From positions 1-62,336 of the forward strand of contig JAQYOU010000042.1 of the NCBI GenBank assembly GCA_028727105.1: a stretch of DNA of 62,336 bases. Reading direction: 5' to 3'. The position numbers and the translations under genes are program-made. The notes beneath the pieces are model-generated. The model saw nothing but the letters and a program-made list of their open reading frames with translations. It was not told where the DNA came from and did no database searches. This document shows, piece by piece, positions 33,516-42,470 of the stretch; the stretch's first letter is position 1, and the number at the start of each line of letters is the position of its first letter. Source of the stretch: a bacterium (lineage in GTDB: Bacteria > Bacillota > Clostridia > Lachnospirales > Lachnospiraceae).

Positions 33516-35471
33516 TTACAGTTGCTCCACCAGAAGTCCGGAGCGGTATGCACGAAGCAATGACTCCAGTGACTCGATCTCCTCTTTGATCTGTGCGCCC
33601 CGGTCCGTGTCAGCAACCGTCAGACGTCGTCTCGTTGAGGAAATCACCGCATTGTGGGAATGGATGTCCGTTCCGTTGACAACCGCACTCTCCACGGATT
33701 CAAAGGGCTCATGAGCCGCCAGGATCAGTCCGTAGGAATCGTAGATCAGCGTATAGCCCGCGATCCCTGTCTTGGAACGATACGCTCTTGAAAATCCGCC
33801 GTCAATAATGAGCAGCTTTCCGTTGCATTTCATCGGCGACTCTCCGATCGTCGTCTCCACGGGAATGTGTCCATTGATGATATGAGAATCTTCTCCCTCC
33901 AGTCCGAACTCCTTTAAGATCGCACAGACCACATCCTCCCGCTCCACCAGCCGGTAGTAGGGATTTTTCTGTTCCTTATGCGTCTTTGAGTCCTCAATGA
34001 AATAGCGCTCAAAGGTTGTCATCTTCGCCTTTCCGAACACCGGCGAATTCTTATTTTCCCAAATGAACCACAAGATATCCTGTCCCCGTTTTTTCTCCAC
34101 CGGATCCAGTGAATAATAGCCCAGGCGTGCGTAATGCTCCAATACGTCATAGAGCTGTTTGCCCGCATACTCATGTCCGAACAGTGTGACCTTCTGGAAG
34201 CTCCCATCCTCGTTGAGCGGCACACAGCCATGGTAGAGCAGATTTCCGTTAAATACCTTGTACAGGCTTCCCTTTGTAAACAGGAACCTCACATGCTTCT
34301 GCAGCTTTTCACAATTGACAAAGGCTGTGGTCAGACGATCCACCACCTCCTGCTCCTCTGTCGTCAGCTCATAGGGATGCTCCGGATCAATGGTTGGGAA
34401 AAAGGTATCTCTGAGCGGATAAGTTACACCCTCCACCTCTACGGTTCCGTTTTCCAGATCCATTTTGTGCAAGAGTTTCCGCTCCTGCATGTCAAATTCC
34501 GGATAGGTATCAATGATCTGTCCCTCCAGCTTAAACTGGATCACGGCGATGGCCTTGTGCATCTTTTCATCCAGCTGGGCGTCCTTTACGTTATACTGGT
34601 CCGCGTCATATTCCACCTTAAAATACGTACAGGGATCCTCCTGATACGTGGTCATCGCAAAGCGTGCGAGCGGCACGAGATTGATGCCGTAGCCATCCTC
34701 TAAAATGTCCAGATTGCCGTATTTTGCAGAGATGCGCAGCACATTTGCAATGCAGGCCTGGTTTCCTGCTGCCGCTCCCATCCACATGACATCGTGATTT
34801 CCCCACTGGATATCCACAGAATGGTACTTCATGAGCGTATCCATGATCAGATGCGGATACGGACCTCTGTCATAAATATCACCCACCACATGCAGATGGT
34901 CGACTACCAGCCGGCGGATCAGCTTACAGAGCGCAGTGATCAGCTCCGGTGCCCGTCCCGTCTCGATCACGGAGTTGATGATCTCATGATAGTAATCCTC
35001 CTGATCCGACTGATCCGGCCGGCCGGTCAGAAGCTCCTCGATCACATAGGAAAAATCCTTCGGCAACGCTTTTCTCACCTTGGAACGGGTGTATTTGGAG
35101 GACGCATTCTTGCAGATGGGAATGAGCCGGTACAAGGTGACCCGGTACCAGTCTTCCATATTGTCCTCATGACGTGCCACTTCCTCCAGCTTCCGCTCCG
35201 GATAATAGATCAGCGCCGCTATATTTTTCTTTTCCATCTTGCTGAAGGTTGTCCCAAACTCCTGCTCGATCTTCAGCTTCACCGCGCCGGAGCCGTTTCG
35301 CATGATATGCTGGAACTGGTCGTATTCTCCGTGCACATCCGTGATGAAATGCTCCGTGCCCTTCGGCAGGCTTAAAATTGCCTTTAAGTTGATGATCTCT
35401 GTGGCGGCGGCAGCGATCGTCGGATACTGCTTTGCCAGACTTTTCAGATAGCGGATCTCTGTTTCTCCCAT
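33516..35471 (-). CDS. fbp: Fructose-1,6-bisphosphatase class III
   Basis: 651 residues, the usual length of the Firmicutes-type class III enzyme. The calcineurin-like phosphoesterase motifs are clear: FITDVHGEYDQF (~43), VVGDIYDRGPYPH (~195) and WGNHDVMWMG (~225), then the late IINGHIPVETTIGESP and IDGGFSRAYRSKTGIAGYTL. It removes the 1-phosphate of fructose-1,6-bisphosphate in gluconeogenesis. AGGGGG precedes the ATG. It follows dapB on the same strand but is separated by that gene's terminator. Its own stop abuts the bidirectional terminator. Confidence 0.96.
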   Translation of the reverse strand: MGETEIRYLKSLAKQYPTIAAAATEIINLKAILSLPKGTEHFITDVHGEYDQFQHIMRNGSGAVKLKIEQEFGTTFSKMEKKNIAALIYYPERKLEEVARHEDNMEDWYRVTLYRLIPICKNASSKYTRSKVRKALPKDFSYVIEELLTGRPDQSDQEDYYHEIINSVIETGRAPELITALCKLIRRLVVDHLHVVGDIYDRGPYPHLIMDTLMKYHSVDIQWGNHDVMWMGAAAGNQACIANVLRISAKYGNLDILEDGYGINLVPLARFAMTTYQEDPCTYFKVEYDADQYNVKDAQLDEKMHKAIAVIQFKLEGQIIDTYPEFDMQERKLLHKMDLENGTVEVEGVTYPLRDTFFPTIDPEHPYELTTEEQEVVDRLTTAFVNCEKLQKHVRFLFTKGSLYKVFNGNLLYHGCVPLNEDGSFQKVTLFGHEYAGKQLYDVLEHYARLGYYSLDPVEKKRGQDILWFIWENKNSPVFGKAKMTTFERYFIEDSKTHKEQKNPYYRLVEREDVVCAILKEFGLEGEDSHIINGHIPVETTIGESPMKCNGKLLIIDGGFSRAYRSKTGIAGYTLIYDSYGLILAAHEPFESVESAVVNGTDIHSHNAVISSTRRRLTVADTDRGAQIKEEIESLESLLRAYRSGLLVEQL

Positions 35472-35484
35472 TCTTTTCCCCCTT

Positions 35485-35520
35485 TTCTAAAATAGCAGAA
35501 GCCCCCTAGGCCTCTGCTAT
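35485..35520 (-). terminator. Terminator containing the dapB stop codon
   Basis: ATAGCAGA (35492-35499) pairs with TCTGCTAT (35513-35520), with an inner GCC/GGC-rich part and TTTT on the minus strand. The TAG stop of dapB (35506-35508) lies in the apex. Confidence 0.82.
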
Positions 35521-36267
35521 CACGTCCTGCATGGTATAATACCCTGCACCCTTTCCTTTTAAAAACTTTGCAGCTTCCACCGCACCCTTGCCAAAAACAG
35601 CGCGGGAATATGCCGTGTGCTTAAACTCGATCACCTCGTCCTCGCCAGCAAAGATCACCTCATGCTCGCCCACAATGGTTCCGCCGCGGACTGCAGAAAT
35701 GCCAAGCTCCTTCGCATCTCTTTTCTGTCTGCGGTCACTGCGGTCATACACATATTCGTACTGACTGTCCATTGCCTCATTCATGGAATCTGCCAGCGCG
35801 ATGGCTGTTCCGCTGGGGGCATCCAGCTTCTGGTTATGATGTTTTTCAACGATCTCCACATCAAAGCCTGCAGGCGCGAACACCTTTACGGCTTTCTGCA
35901 ACAGATCCATCAGCGTGTTAATGCCAAGAGACATATTGGCGGATTTGAGCACTGCAACCTTTGTGCTTGCTTCCTTCACCTTTTCCAGCTGCGCGTCAGA
36001 TAAGCCTGTGGAACAGAGCACAACCGGTACCTGATGCTCCACGCACCAGTCCAGCAGTCCGTCAACAGCCCCTGCATTGGAAAAGTCGATCACGGCATCC
36101 GCCTGCACATCGCAGTCAGCGATGGCCGCAAATACCGGAAATTCATTCTTTTTTTCTGTATAAGTATCAACGCCTGCAACGATGGTGATATCCGGATCCT
36201 TCTCGCAAAGTCCGGCGATCATCTGGCCCATACGCCCGTTGCAGCCATGCATGATCACGTTTGTCAT
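35506..36267 (-). CDS. dapB: 4-hydroxy-tetrahydrodipicolinate reductase
   Basis: 253 residues. N-terminal NAD(P)-binding loop (IMHGCNGRMGQMIAGL), then VIDFSNAGAVDGLL, and the family signature EIVEKHHNQKLDAPSGTA with the catalytic H-H and K pair. The tail has RGGTIVGEHEVIFAGEDEVI. It reduces the DapA product in lysine and diaminopimelate synthesis, needed for peptidoglycan. AAGGAG precedes the ATG. It lies 10 bp after dapA, so the two are one operon; no lysine riboswitch was recognised upstream. Confidence 0.97.
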   Translation of the reverse strand: MTNVIMHGCNGRMGQMIAGLCEKDPDITIVAGVDTYTEKKNEFPVFAAIADCDVQADAVIDFSNAGAVDGLLDWCVEHQVPVVLCSTGLSDAQLEKVKEASTKVAVLKSANMSLGINTLMDLLQKAVKVFAPAGFDVEIVEKHHNQKLDAPSGTAIALADSMNEAMDSQYEYVYDRSDRRQKRDAKELGISAVRGGTIVGEHEVIFAGEDEVIEFKHTAYSRAVFGKGAVEAAKFLKGKGAGYYTMQDVIAEA

Positions 36268-36277
36268 CTCTTTCTCC

Positions 36278-37171
36278 TTACTCTGTTACCTTTAATCCGT
36301 AGTCCTTCATGATCCGGATCAGCTTTGCAGCATTTGCCTCGCTCATCTCAGTTAACGGCGAACGGAGCGGTCCGACCTCAAAGCCCATGGCGTTCAGTGC
36401 GCGCTTTACAGGGATCGGGTTGACCTCTGAAAACAGTGCGTCTACCAGCGCACGACCCTTTAACTGGATCCTGGCAGCACTCTGATAATCACCGTTTAAT
36501 GCATACATGCACATGTCATGTACATCCTTCGGTGCAACGTTAGACCATACGGAAATGACACCAACTGCTCCCACAGACATAAGCGGAACAACAATTCCGT
36601 CCTCGCCGGAATACATATCCAGCTTGCCGTCACACAGATCTAATGTAGTCACTGCCTGAGCCACGTTACCGGTCGCTTCCTTTAATCCGACGATATTATC
36701 GTATTCCTTTACAAGTGTTGCAACCGTCTCCGGCATGATATTGCAGCCGGTACGTCCCGGTACGTTGTACATGATGATCGGCAATTTGGTAGCCTGTGCG
36801 ATCTGACCGTAATGGCTGATCAGACCGGCCTGTGTTGCTTTGTTGTAGTAAGGTGTTACGATGAGTGCACCGTCAACGCCTGCTTCATAAGCCTCCTGTG
36901 TCAGCTGGATCGCTGTCTTCGTGCAGTTTGATCCGGTACCTGCCACAACCGGTACGCGGTGTTTTGTCATCTGAACCGCTGCGCGGATCACATCTGCGTG
37001 CTCCTCCATAGTTAAGGTAGAGCTTTCTCCTGTGGTTCCTGCGATCACGATGCAGTCTGTTCCATTGTCTATCTGATACTGGATCATCTCATCCAGCTTG
37101 TCGTAGTTTACCTCATAATTATCGTTCATAGGGGTAACAATTGCCACGCCGGCACCTTTGAATATTGCCAT
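36278..37171 (-). CDS. dapA: 4-hydroxy-tetrahydrodipicolinate synthase
   Basis: 297 residues, TIM-barrel aldolase. GVAIVTPMND, then IAGTTGESSTLTMEEH (T-T pair of the proton relay), then YNVPGRTGCNIMPETV (tyrosine) and the Schiff-base lysine in IVGLKEATGN. It condenses pyruvate with aspartate semialdehyde, the first step of the lysine branch. The start at 37171 (MAIFKGAG) is where homologues begin and has AGGAGG upstream; the 24 extra open codons are not family-like. First gene of the dapA-dapB operon. Confidence 0.97.
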   Translation of the reverse strand: MAIFKGAGVAIVTPMNDNYEVNYDKLDEMIQYQIDNGTDCIVIAGTTGESSTLTMEEHADVIRAAVQMTKHRVPVVAGTGSNCTKTAIQLTQEAYEAGVDGALIVTPYYNKATQAGLISHYGQIAQATKLPIIMYNVPGRTGCNIMPETVATLVKEYDNIVGLKEATGNVAQAVTTLDLCDGKLDMYSGEDGIVVPLMSVGAVGVISVWSNVAPKDVHDMCMYALNGDYQSAARIQLKGRALVDALFSEVNPIPVKRALNAMGFEVGPLRSPLTEMSEANAAKLIRIMKDYGLKVTE

Positions 37172-37283
37172 CTTTCTATTTTCCTCCTGCCTGTGTAAAC
37201 TTAGTGTAACTGCCCGGTACCTTATTTTGTACGGAACAGACATTTTTTTCTTAGTATACTATATTCGAAAAAACACAAAATGT

Positions 37284-37312
37284 AAAGTGCCCTGTTGTTG
37301 ACAGAGCACTTT
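37284..37312 (-). terminator. Hairpin downstream of the adenosyltransferase gene
   Basis: AAAGTGCCCTG (37284-37294) pairs with CAGAGCACTTT (37302-37312), 14 nt past the stop at 37327. The U-run is better on the plus strand than on the minus; it may work in both directions. Confidence 0.6.
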
Positions 37313-37326
37313 TTTTCAAAAAATTT

Positions 37327-37812
37327 TTACTTTTCAGACTTAATTTTATAAATCTCATCCGCATACGCGCGAATGGATTCATCCATATTTCGTCCGGTCA
37401 GGATCAGATCCATCCCTCCGGAACGGGATTTCAAAAGGTTCTCCAGTTCTTCCTTTTGCAGAAGCCCGGCATCCACCAGCCCCAGTGCCTCATCGAGGAT
37501 CAGCAGATCGCATTCTCCGGTCAAAAGCACCTTTCTTGCAAAATTAACACCGTTTTTGATGTTCAGCTGTGCTTCCTTTTTTTCCTCCGGTGACAGATTT
37601 TCATAGGACACATCGCTTTTTTCAAACCGGAATACCTTGATCTCGGGTTCCAGCTTCTTCATAAACTGCGCTTCTTCCTCCATCCTTCCCTTTAGATAAT
37701 GGATGATGAACACGCTCTTGCCCTCGCTGGCTGCCTGCAGCGCACGCCCCATGGCCGCCGTGGACTTTCCGTGTCCCTCTCCGTAAAATATTCTTACAAT
37801 TCCTGTATCCAT
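37327..37812 (-). CDS. Cob(I)yrinic acid a,c-diamide adenosyltransferase family (CobA/CobO type)
   Basis: 161 residues. P-loop GEGHGKSTAAMGRA at the N-terminus, then VFIIHYLKGRMEEEA, CDLLILDEALGLVDAGLL (Walker B-like) and the end DLILTGRNMDESIRAYADEI. This is the CobA/BtuR fold that adenosylates corrinoids for cobamide coenzymes. It is shorter than typical CobA, lacking some N-terminal residues, which is common in the stand-alone Clostridia proteins. GGGAGG lies 8 nt before the ATG at 37812; the ATG two codons earlier is too near. No other cobamide genes are in the window. Confidence 0.85.
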   Translation of the reverse strand: MDTGIVRIFYGEGHGKSTAAMGRALQAASEGKSVFIIHYLKGRMEEEAQFMKKLEPEIKVFRFEKSDVSYENLSPEEKKEAQLNIKNGVNFARKVLLTGECDLLILDEALGLVDAGLLQKEELENLLKSRSGGMDLILTGRNMDESIRAYADEIYKIKSEK

Positions 37813-37958
37813 TTTCATTGCCTCCCTGTCGTCAACTGTTCACAGATCCTGAACAGTTACCAAACATCTATATGAAATCTAGAGATCCAAGCAAGGATAG
37901 CATATTTTTTATAAAAAGTAAAGCCTTACGCCCCTTCCCGCCTATCACCGGCCTGTGT

Positions 37959-38588
37959 TCAAGCCTCCACGCAGTCGATCTTGCTGACAGAAACCTCATA
38001 AGCGACCCGCTTTTCTGTCTCGAATTCATTCAGTTTTTTTACGTATTCACGGCTTTGGATCCGTCCCCAGATCTGTACATGGGTTCCTACCTCAAAACCG
38101 GATGCATATCGGGCATTTCTTCCCCAGCAGATGCTCGGGATATAATCGGATTTTCCGTATGAGCGGTTCACTGCGATCAGCAGATCCGCGATCTCGCGCC
38201 CCAGCGGTGTTTTCCGGTAAATCGGCTCCTTACAGATATAGCCATCCAAAAAGATCTGATTACTCTTCACATCCTCACCCGGTGCATCCGTAAACTCGAG
38301 CTCTCTTGCGAATACCGAAAGCACCAGACGGTTTTTCTTTTCCTCATGACGATTGTAGGAACGAAACTGTCCTACGACACAGATATACTGCCCTTCATAA
38401 TTCTCTGTCACATCGATCAGGCGCTCTGACACCATGACCGGTATGTAGTCTGCATAATTACTCAGGCGGTTGACCGCAACCTCTACCATATAAAAGCCCT
38501 CTCCGTACACCTCATGACTGAATGTAAATCCTGAGACGATCTCTCCTGCAATGACCACCTGATTGTTTTCAAATACTTTGTCTCCCAT
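37959..38588 (-). CDS. SSB-like protein with two OB folds
   Basis: 209 residues. Two single-strand-binding-type OB folds seem to lie in tandem. The first (~8-95) contains VVIAGEIVSGFTFSHEVYGE, VEVAVNRLSNYADYIPVMVS and YICVVGQFRSYN. The second (~108-205) contains IFLDGYICKEPIYRKTPLGR, DLLIAVNRSYGKSDYIPSIC and VGTHVQIWGRIQSREYVKKL. It lacks the acidic C-terminal tail of housekeeping SSB. Probably an accessory single-strand DNA binder as found in many Clostridia. AAAGGAG precedes the ATG. Monocistronic, divergent from typA. Confidence 0.8.
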   Translation of the reverse strand: MGDKVFENNQVVIAGEIVSGFTFSHEVYGEGFYMVEVAVNRLSNYADYIPVMVSERLIDVTENYEGQYICVVGQFRSYNRHEEKKNRLVLSVFARELEFTDAPGEDVKSNQIFLDGYICKEPIYRKTPLGREIADLLIAVNRSYGKSDYIPSICWGRNARYASGFEVGTHVQIWGRIQSREYVKKLNEFETEKRVAYEVSVSKIDCVEA

Positions 38589-38757
38589 AGAAAATCTCCT
38601 TTCGCTTTTGCATTGTAACCGTTTGCCGGCTTTAGTTACTCTGCTGTTTCTTTTTTATTTATATTTGTAACTTCAGAAATCATACCAGCCATTTTACGCG
38701 AAAGTCGCAGTTTCCTGTCGATAATATAAAATTTTTTGTAATTTCGCAAATATGCAC

Positions 38758-38785
38758 TTGCATAATTCAATTTTTGTGTTATGAT
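38758..38785 (+). promoter_or_regulatory. Promoter of typA
   Basis: TTGCAT (38758-38763), 16-bp spacer, TATGAT (38780-38785), about 50 bp before the ATG. Confidence 0.6.
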
Positions 38786-38838
38786 AATAGGCGGCAAAAA
38801 TTAACGTATTTAATAGGAAAGAAGGAAAAAGAATATTT

Positions 38839-40677
38839 ATGCAAACTACCAGAGAAGACATTCGTAACATCGCGATCATTGCTCACGTTGATCACGGTAA
38901 AACAACACTCGTAGACGAACTGTTAAAGCAATCCGGTGTGTTCCGTGCCAATCAGGAGGTGCAGGAGCGCGTCATGGACTCCAACGACATCGAGCGCGAG
39001 CGTGGTATCACGATCCTGTCAAAAAATACTGCGGTTTTTTATAAAGATGTGAAGATCAACATCATCGACACCCCCGGCCATGCGGACTTCGGCGGCGAGG
39101 TAGAGCGTGTGCTGAAAATGGTAAACGGCGTAGTACTTGTTGTCGATGCCTTTGAGGGTGCCATGCCCCAGACCAAATTCGTGCTGATGAAAGCCCTCGA
39201 CCTGAATCTGCCGGTCATCGTCTGCATTAACAAGATCGACCGCCCGGAGGCAAGACCGGACGAGGTCATTGATGAAGTACTGGAGCTGTTCATGGATCTG
39301 GACGCTTCCGATGAGCAGCTTGACTGTCCCTTCGTATATGCGTCTGCAAGAGACGGATACGCCATGTTAAACCTTGACGATGAGCGCAAGGATATGACTC
39401 CGTTATTTGAGACGATCATCGATTATATCCCGGCTCCCACCGGTGACCCGGATGCCAATACACAGGTTCTGATCAGCACCATCGACTACAATGAATATGT
39501 CGGTCGGATCGGTGTCGGCAAAGTGGATAACGGTGTACTGAAGGTGAACCAGGACGCCGTAGTTGTCAACCACCACGAACCGGATAAAATGAAGAAGGTG
39601 CGCATCAGCAAGCTGTATGAGTTTGACGGTTTAAATAAGGTAGATGTAACAGAGGCAGGGATCGGTTCCATTGTAGCCATCTCCGGTATTGCGGACATCC
39701 ACATCGGTGATACGATCTGTGCTCCGGAAAACCCGGTAGCGATCCCCTTCCAGAAGATCTCCGAACCGACACTGGCCATGAACTTTATCGTAAACGACTC
39801 TCCGCTTGCCGGACAGGAAGGAAAATATATCACCTCCCGACATCTGCGTGATCGTCTGTTCCGCGAGTTGAACACGGATGTTTCCCTGCGCGTGGAGGAG
39901 ACCGAGGACGCGGATACCTACAAGGTTTCCGGCCGGGGCGAGCTGCATTTGTCCGTTTTGATCGAGAACATGCGCCGCGAGGGCTACGAGTTCGCTGTCA
40001 GCAAGGCAGAGGTACTCTACCACACCAATGAGCAGGGCAAAAAGACCGAGCCCATGGAACTGGCCTATGTGGATGTTCCCGATGAGTTCACCGGTGTCGT
40101 CATCGACAAGCTGAGCCAGCGAAAGGGATCCCTGTTAAATATGGGTTCCATCAGCGGTGGTTACACCCGCTTAGAGTTCCGTATCCCTTCCCGCGGACTG
40201 ATCGGTTACAGAAACGATTTCATGACGGACACAAAGGGTAACGGTATCATCAACACGATCTTTGACGGTTACGATGAGTACTGTGGTGATATTCAGTACC
40301 GAAAGACCGGTTCTCTCATTGCCTTTGAGACCGGCGAGAGTGTGACCTACGGTCTGTTCTCTGCACAGGACCGCGGTACGCTGTTCATCGGACCCGGACA
40401 AAAGGTATACTCCGGAATGGTCATCGGTATGAGCGCAAAGCCGGAGGATATTGAGCTGAATGTCTGCAAGAAAAAGCATCTGACCAATACCCGTTCCTCC
40501 AGCGCGGATGAAGCGCTGACCCTGGTTCCTCCGAAGATCTTAAGCCTTGAGCAGGCATTGGAGTTCATCGACACCGATGAGCTTTTAGAGATCACACCGG
40601 AAAGCATCCGTATCCGCAAGCGGATCCTGGATCCGACACTGCGCAAGCGCGCAAGCTTTAACGCAAAGAACAAATAA
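38839..40677 (+). CDS. typA: Ribosome-binding translational GTPase TypA/BipA
   Basis: 612 residues. G1 AHVDHGKTTLVDEL, G2 ERGITILSKN, G3 DTPGHADFGGEV, G4 INKIDRPEARPDEV, G5 YASARDGYA, then the EF-G-like domain II and III (GRGELHLSVLIENMRREGYE) and the TypA-specific C-terminus (TKGNGIINTIFDGYDEYCGD, NVCKKKHLTNTRSSSADEAL). It binds the 70S ribosome and helps growth under stress or cold and ribosome assembly. The length is normal. AGAAGGAAAAAG lies before the ATG. A hairpin without U-run separates it from the following HTH gene. Confidence 0.97.
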   Translation: MQTTREDIRNIAIIAHVDHGKTTLVDELLKQSGVFRANQEVQERVMDSNDIERERGITILSKNTAVFYKDVKINIIDTPGHADFGGEVERVLKMVNGVVLVVDAFEGAMPQTKFVLMKALDLNLPVIVCINKIDRPEARPDEVIDEVLELFMDLDASDEQLDCPFVYASARDGYAMLNLDDERKDMTPLFETIIDYIPAPTGDPDANTQVLISTIDYNEYVGRIGVGKVDNGVLKVNQDAVVVNHHEPDKMKKVRISKLYEFDGLNKVDVTEAGIGSIVAISGIADIHIGDTICAPENPVAIPFQKISEPTLAMNFIVNDSPLAGQEGKYITSRHLRDRLFRELNTDVSLRVEETEDADTYKVSGRGELHLSVLIENMRREGYEFAVSKAEVLYHTNEQGKKTEPMELAYVDVPDEFTGVVIDKLSQRKGSLLNMGSISGGYTRLEFRIPSRGLIGYRNDFMTDTKGNGIINTIFDGYDEYCGDIQYRKTGSLIAFETGESVTYGLFSAQDRGTLFIGPGQKVYSGMVIGMSAKPEDIELNVCKKKHLTNTRSSSADEALTLVPPKILSLEQALEFIDTDELLEITPESIRIRKRILDPTLRKRASFNAKNK

Positions 40678-40684
40678 CAAACGA

Positions 40685-40725
40685 TCTGTTCAGAGCCCTC
40701 CCGATTTCGTGAGGTTCTGAACAGA
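40685..40725 (+). terminator. Hairpin between typA and the HTH gene
   Basis: TCTGTTCAGA (40685-40694) pairs with TCTGAACAGA (40716-40725), extended inward by CCTC/GAGG. No T-run follows, so it may attenuate or protect the transcript rather than end it. Confidence 0.55.
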
Positions 40726-40751
40726 CATATACGACAAAGGAGGATTTTTCG

Positions 40752-41312
40752 ATGAATTTAGGTTCCCGTCTGAAACAGATCTTAGAGGAACGCGGACTGA
40801 CTGTCACACAGTTTTCCAAGGAAGCAGGTGTGCCCGCGCAGACTCTGTATGCACTGATCAACCGCGACAGCAACAAGGCCGATATGGATATCCTGATCAA
40901 GATACTGACCGCTCTTGGCATGGATTTCTTTGCATTTATGGGAGCCGAAGCTCCGGCAGGTGCTGCGTCAGATACATCCGCTGCTGCCACTGCCGCATCT
41001 TCCACTTCTGCTCCGACAGCAAATGTGCCGGAACATGTGGTAAAAAAGATCGTGGAAAAAGTCGTCGTAAAGGAAGTACCCGCTGCTGCCCCCGAGGGAA
41101 AGCATGTGCTCTATATCAACAGCAATACCTACGACAAGATCACAGCGCTGGCTGCCGAGGAAGGCATCACCGACGAGACCGTTCTTTCTCAGGTCATAGA
41201 AGAATACATGGAGCTGGGCTTCGGCTACCGCCAGAGACCGCTGCGCAGCATTCTCAGAGATTTTAAACCCAAGAGCGGGCGCTCCGGGGAGATGGATTCG
41301 TTCTTGCTGTAA
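40752..41312 (+). CDS. HTH protein with Ala-rich linker, function unknown
   Basis: 186 residues. XRE-type helix-turn-helix at ~4-60 (LGSRLKQILEERGLTVTQFS, EAGVPAQTLYALINRDSNKA, ILIKILTALGMDFFAFM). Then a low-complexity Ala/Ser/Thr linker (~62-85) and a KKIVEKVVVKEVP strand. The C-terminal part (~118-186: HVLYINSNTYDKITALAAEE, GITDETVLSQVIEEYMELGF) resembles the short helical domains of small DNA-binding regulators. AAAGGAGG precedes the ATG. It may be cotranscribed with typA through the intervening hairpin. Target unknown. Confidence 0.78.
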   Translation: MNLGSRLKQILEERGLTVTQFSKEAGVPAQTLYALINRDSNKADMDILIKILTALGMDFFAFMGAEAPAGAASDTSAAATAASSTSAPTANVPEHVVKKIVEKVVVKEVPAAAPEGKHVLYINSNTYDKITALAAEEGITDETVLSQVIEEYMELGFGYRQRPLRSILRDFKPKSGRSGEMDSFLL

Positions 41313-41333
41313 AACCATATACATTACATTTTA

Positions 41334-41471
41334 AGGGCATACGAGCATATATATCCCCAGGCACGCTCTCGCTACTTGTCGCTGGCAGTGGTACATAAGT
41401 GACCAAAATACGGTCACTAAGTACCAGCCGCTCCAAAGTACCTGGCTGATATATATGACTACGTATGCCCT
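41334..41471. repeat. Palindromic repeat, copy A (with core)
   Basis: Outer arms AGGGCATACG (41334-41343) and CGTATGCCCT (41462-41471) with ATATATAT continuations enclose a 90-bp core at 41358-41447. The core contains a nested stem (TGGTAC, then GTGACC...GGTCAC, then GTACCA). The core matches copy B at 87 of 90 positions. It lies between convergent genes, so it is not coding. Confidence 0.85.
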
Positions 41472-41511
41472 ATCTACGTTATGAAAACATTCAGTTTCCG
41501 ATATTTCTGTA

Positions 41512-42159
41512 TTAATCGATTCCCTGCTGCACCTTGGCTTCTAAGATCGCCTTGTTCAGCTGAAGCATCTTTGCATCCATCATGGATACGATCTCGGAGC
41601 ATTCCTTTAAGTCACGGCTGATATAATCCGGCGCGTTTCCCTCGAATTTGTAGTAGATCTTGTGCTCTAAGCTTGCCCAGAAATCCATCGCAATGGTGCG
41701 TATCTGGATCTCCACCTTTGTGTCCACCACGCGATCAGATAAAAAGATCGGCACGGACACCAGCATGTGATAGCTTTTATAGCCGCTGGCTTTTGGATGC
41801 CTGATATAATCCTTGACAGAGATCACCGTCAGGTCATTCTGCTTGCCGATCATCTCCGCCATGCGGTAAATATCCGGTGTGAAAGAACAGACAATGCGGA
41901 TACCCGCAATGTCATTAATGTGTTGTACCATATTTTCCAGACTGGTATCATGCCCGTTCCGCTTGAGCTTTTTACAGATACTCTCCGGCGACTTTAAGCG
42001 GGATTTGATATATTCGATGGGATTGTACTTGTGAATATGTACAAACTCATCATTTAAGATCTCCAGCTTTGTGCCTACCTCCTTGAGCGCAGAATTATAT
42101 AAAAAGATCAGAGTTTCCCAGCCTTCTGCATTATCCTGAAAAATCTCCACCGCCTGCAT
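41512..42159 (-). CDS. Small alarmone synthetase, RelQ/YjbM type
   Basis: 215 residues, a single RelA/SpoT synthetase domain without the hydrolase or TGS parts. Motifs: NPIEYIKSRLKSPESICKKL, NDIAGIRIVCSF, VKDYIRHPKASGYKSYHMLV (pyrophosphate-transfer G-loop region), VEIQIRTIAMDFWASLEHKI (the conserved EVQIRT..ED-x-W...H-K). It makes (p)ppGpp or pGpp from GTP/GDP and ATP. RBS GAGGAGGGG precedes the ATG. Transcribed 2 bp after the 87-residue unknown protein, so coupled to it. Confidence 0.93.
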   Translation of the reverse strand: MQAVEIFQDNAEGWETLIFLYNSALKEVGTKLEILNDEFVHIHKYNPIEYIKSRLKSPESICKKLKRNGHDTSLENMVQHINDIAGIRIVCSFTPDIYRMAEMIGKQNDLTVISVKDYIRHPKASGYKSYHMLVSVPIFLSDRVVDTKVEIQIRTIAMDFWASLEHKIYYKFEGNAPDYISRDLKECSEIVSMMDAKMLQLNKAILEAKVQQGID

Positions 42160-42161
42160 AG

Positions 42162-42425
42162 TTACCCCTCCTCTATGACATGGATCTCCAGATAGTCGAA
42201 ATCTATCTCCTCAATAAAGCAGTCTTTTGTAAATCGTGCTCTGGCATGTCGTTTAAAATCTGCGATCGTGGCATCCAGCCAGATCGGCTTCCCCAGGTCA
42301 AACTCCCGGCACACCTCATCTATCCCCCGAAAGATCTTGTGTGTGCGCGTATCGTCCGAGTTGTCCTCATACATAAAGTCCCGCAGCAGATGATTATCCT
42401 TCATCTGCTTGAACCAGATGCGCAT
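42162..42425 (-). CDS. Small conserved-looking protein, function unknown
   Basis: 87 residues, acidic, with no membrane helix: MKDNHLLRDFMYEDNSDDTR, IFRGIDEVCREFDLGKPIWL, TIADFKRHARARFTKDCFIE, IDFDYLEIHVIEE. No family recognised. AAGGAGGAC precedes the ATG with a 9-nt gap. It is only 2 bp upstream of the alarmone synthetase gene, so the two are translationally linked and may work together. Confidence 0.75.
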   Translation of the reverse strand: MRIWFKQMKDNHLLRDFMYEDNSDDTRTHKIFRGIDEVCREFDLGKPIWLDATIADFKRHARARFTKDCFIEEIDFDYLEIHVIEEG

Positions 42426-42470
42426 AAGCTCATGTCCTCCTTCGTCTGCTTCCGTCTCACAGCTGCTGTT

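Noticed and set aside
34134-34703. Plus-strand open frame of 189 codons inside fbp
   Set aside because: Antisense shadow of a conserved phosphatase; no RBS and no recognisable domain.
36172-37326. Lysine riboswitch or T-box ahead of dapA
   Set aside because: The ~155-bp leader region shows no T-box sequence and no multi-helix arrangement I could recognise.
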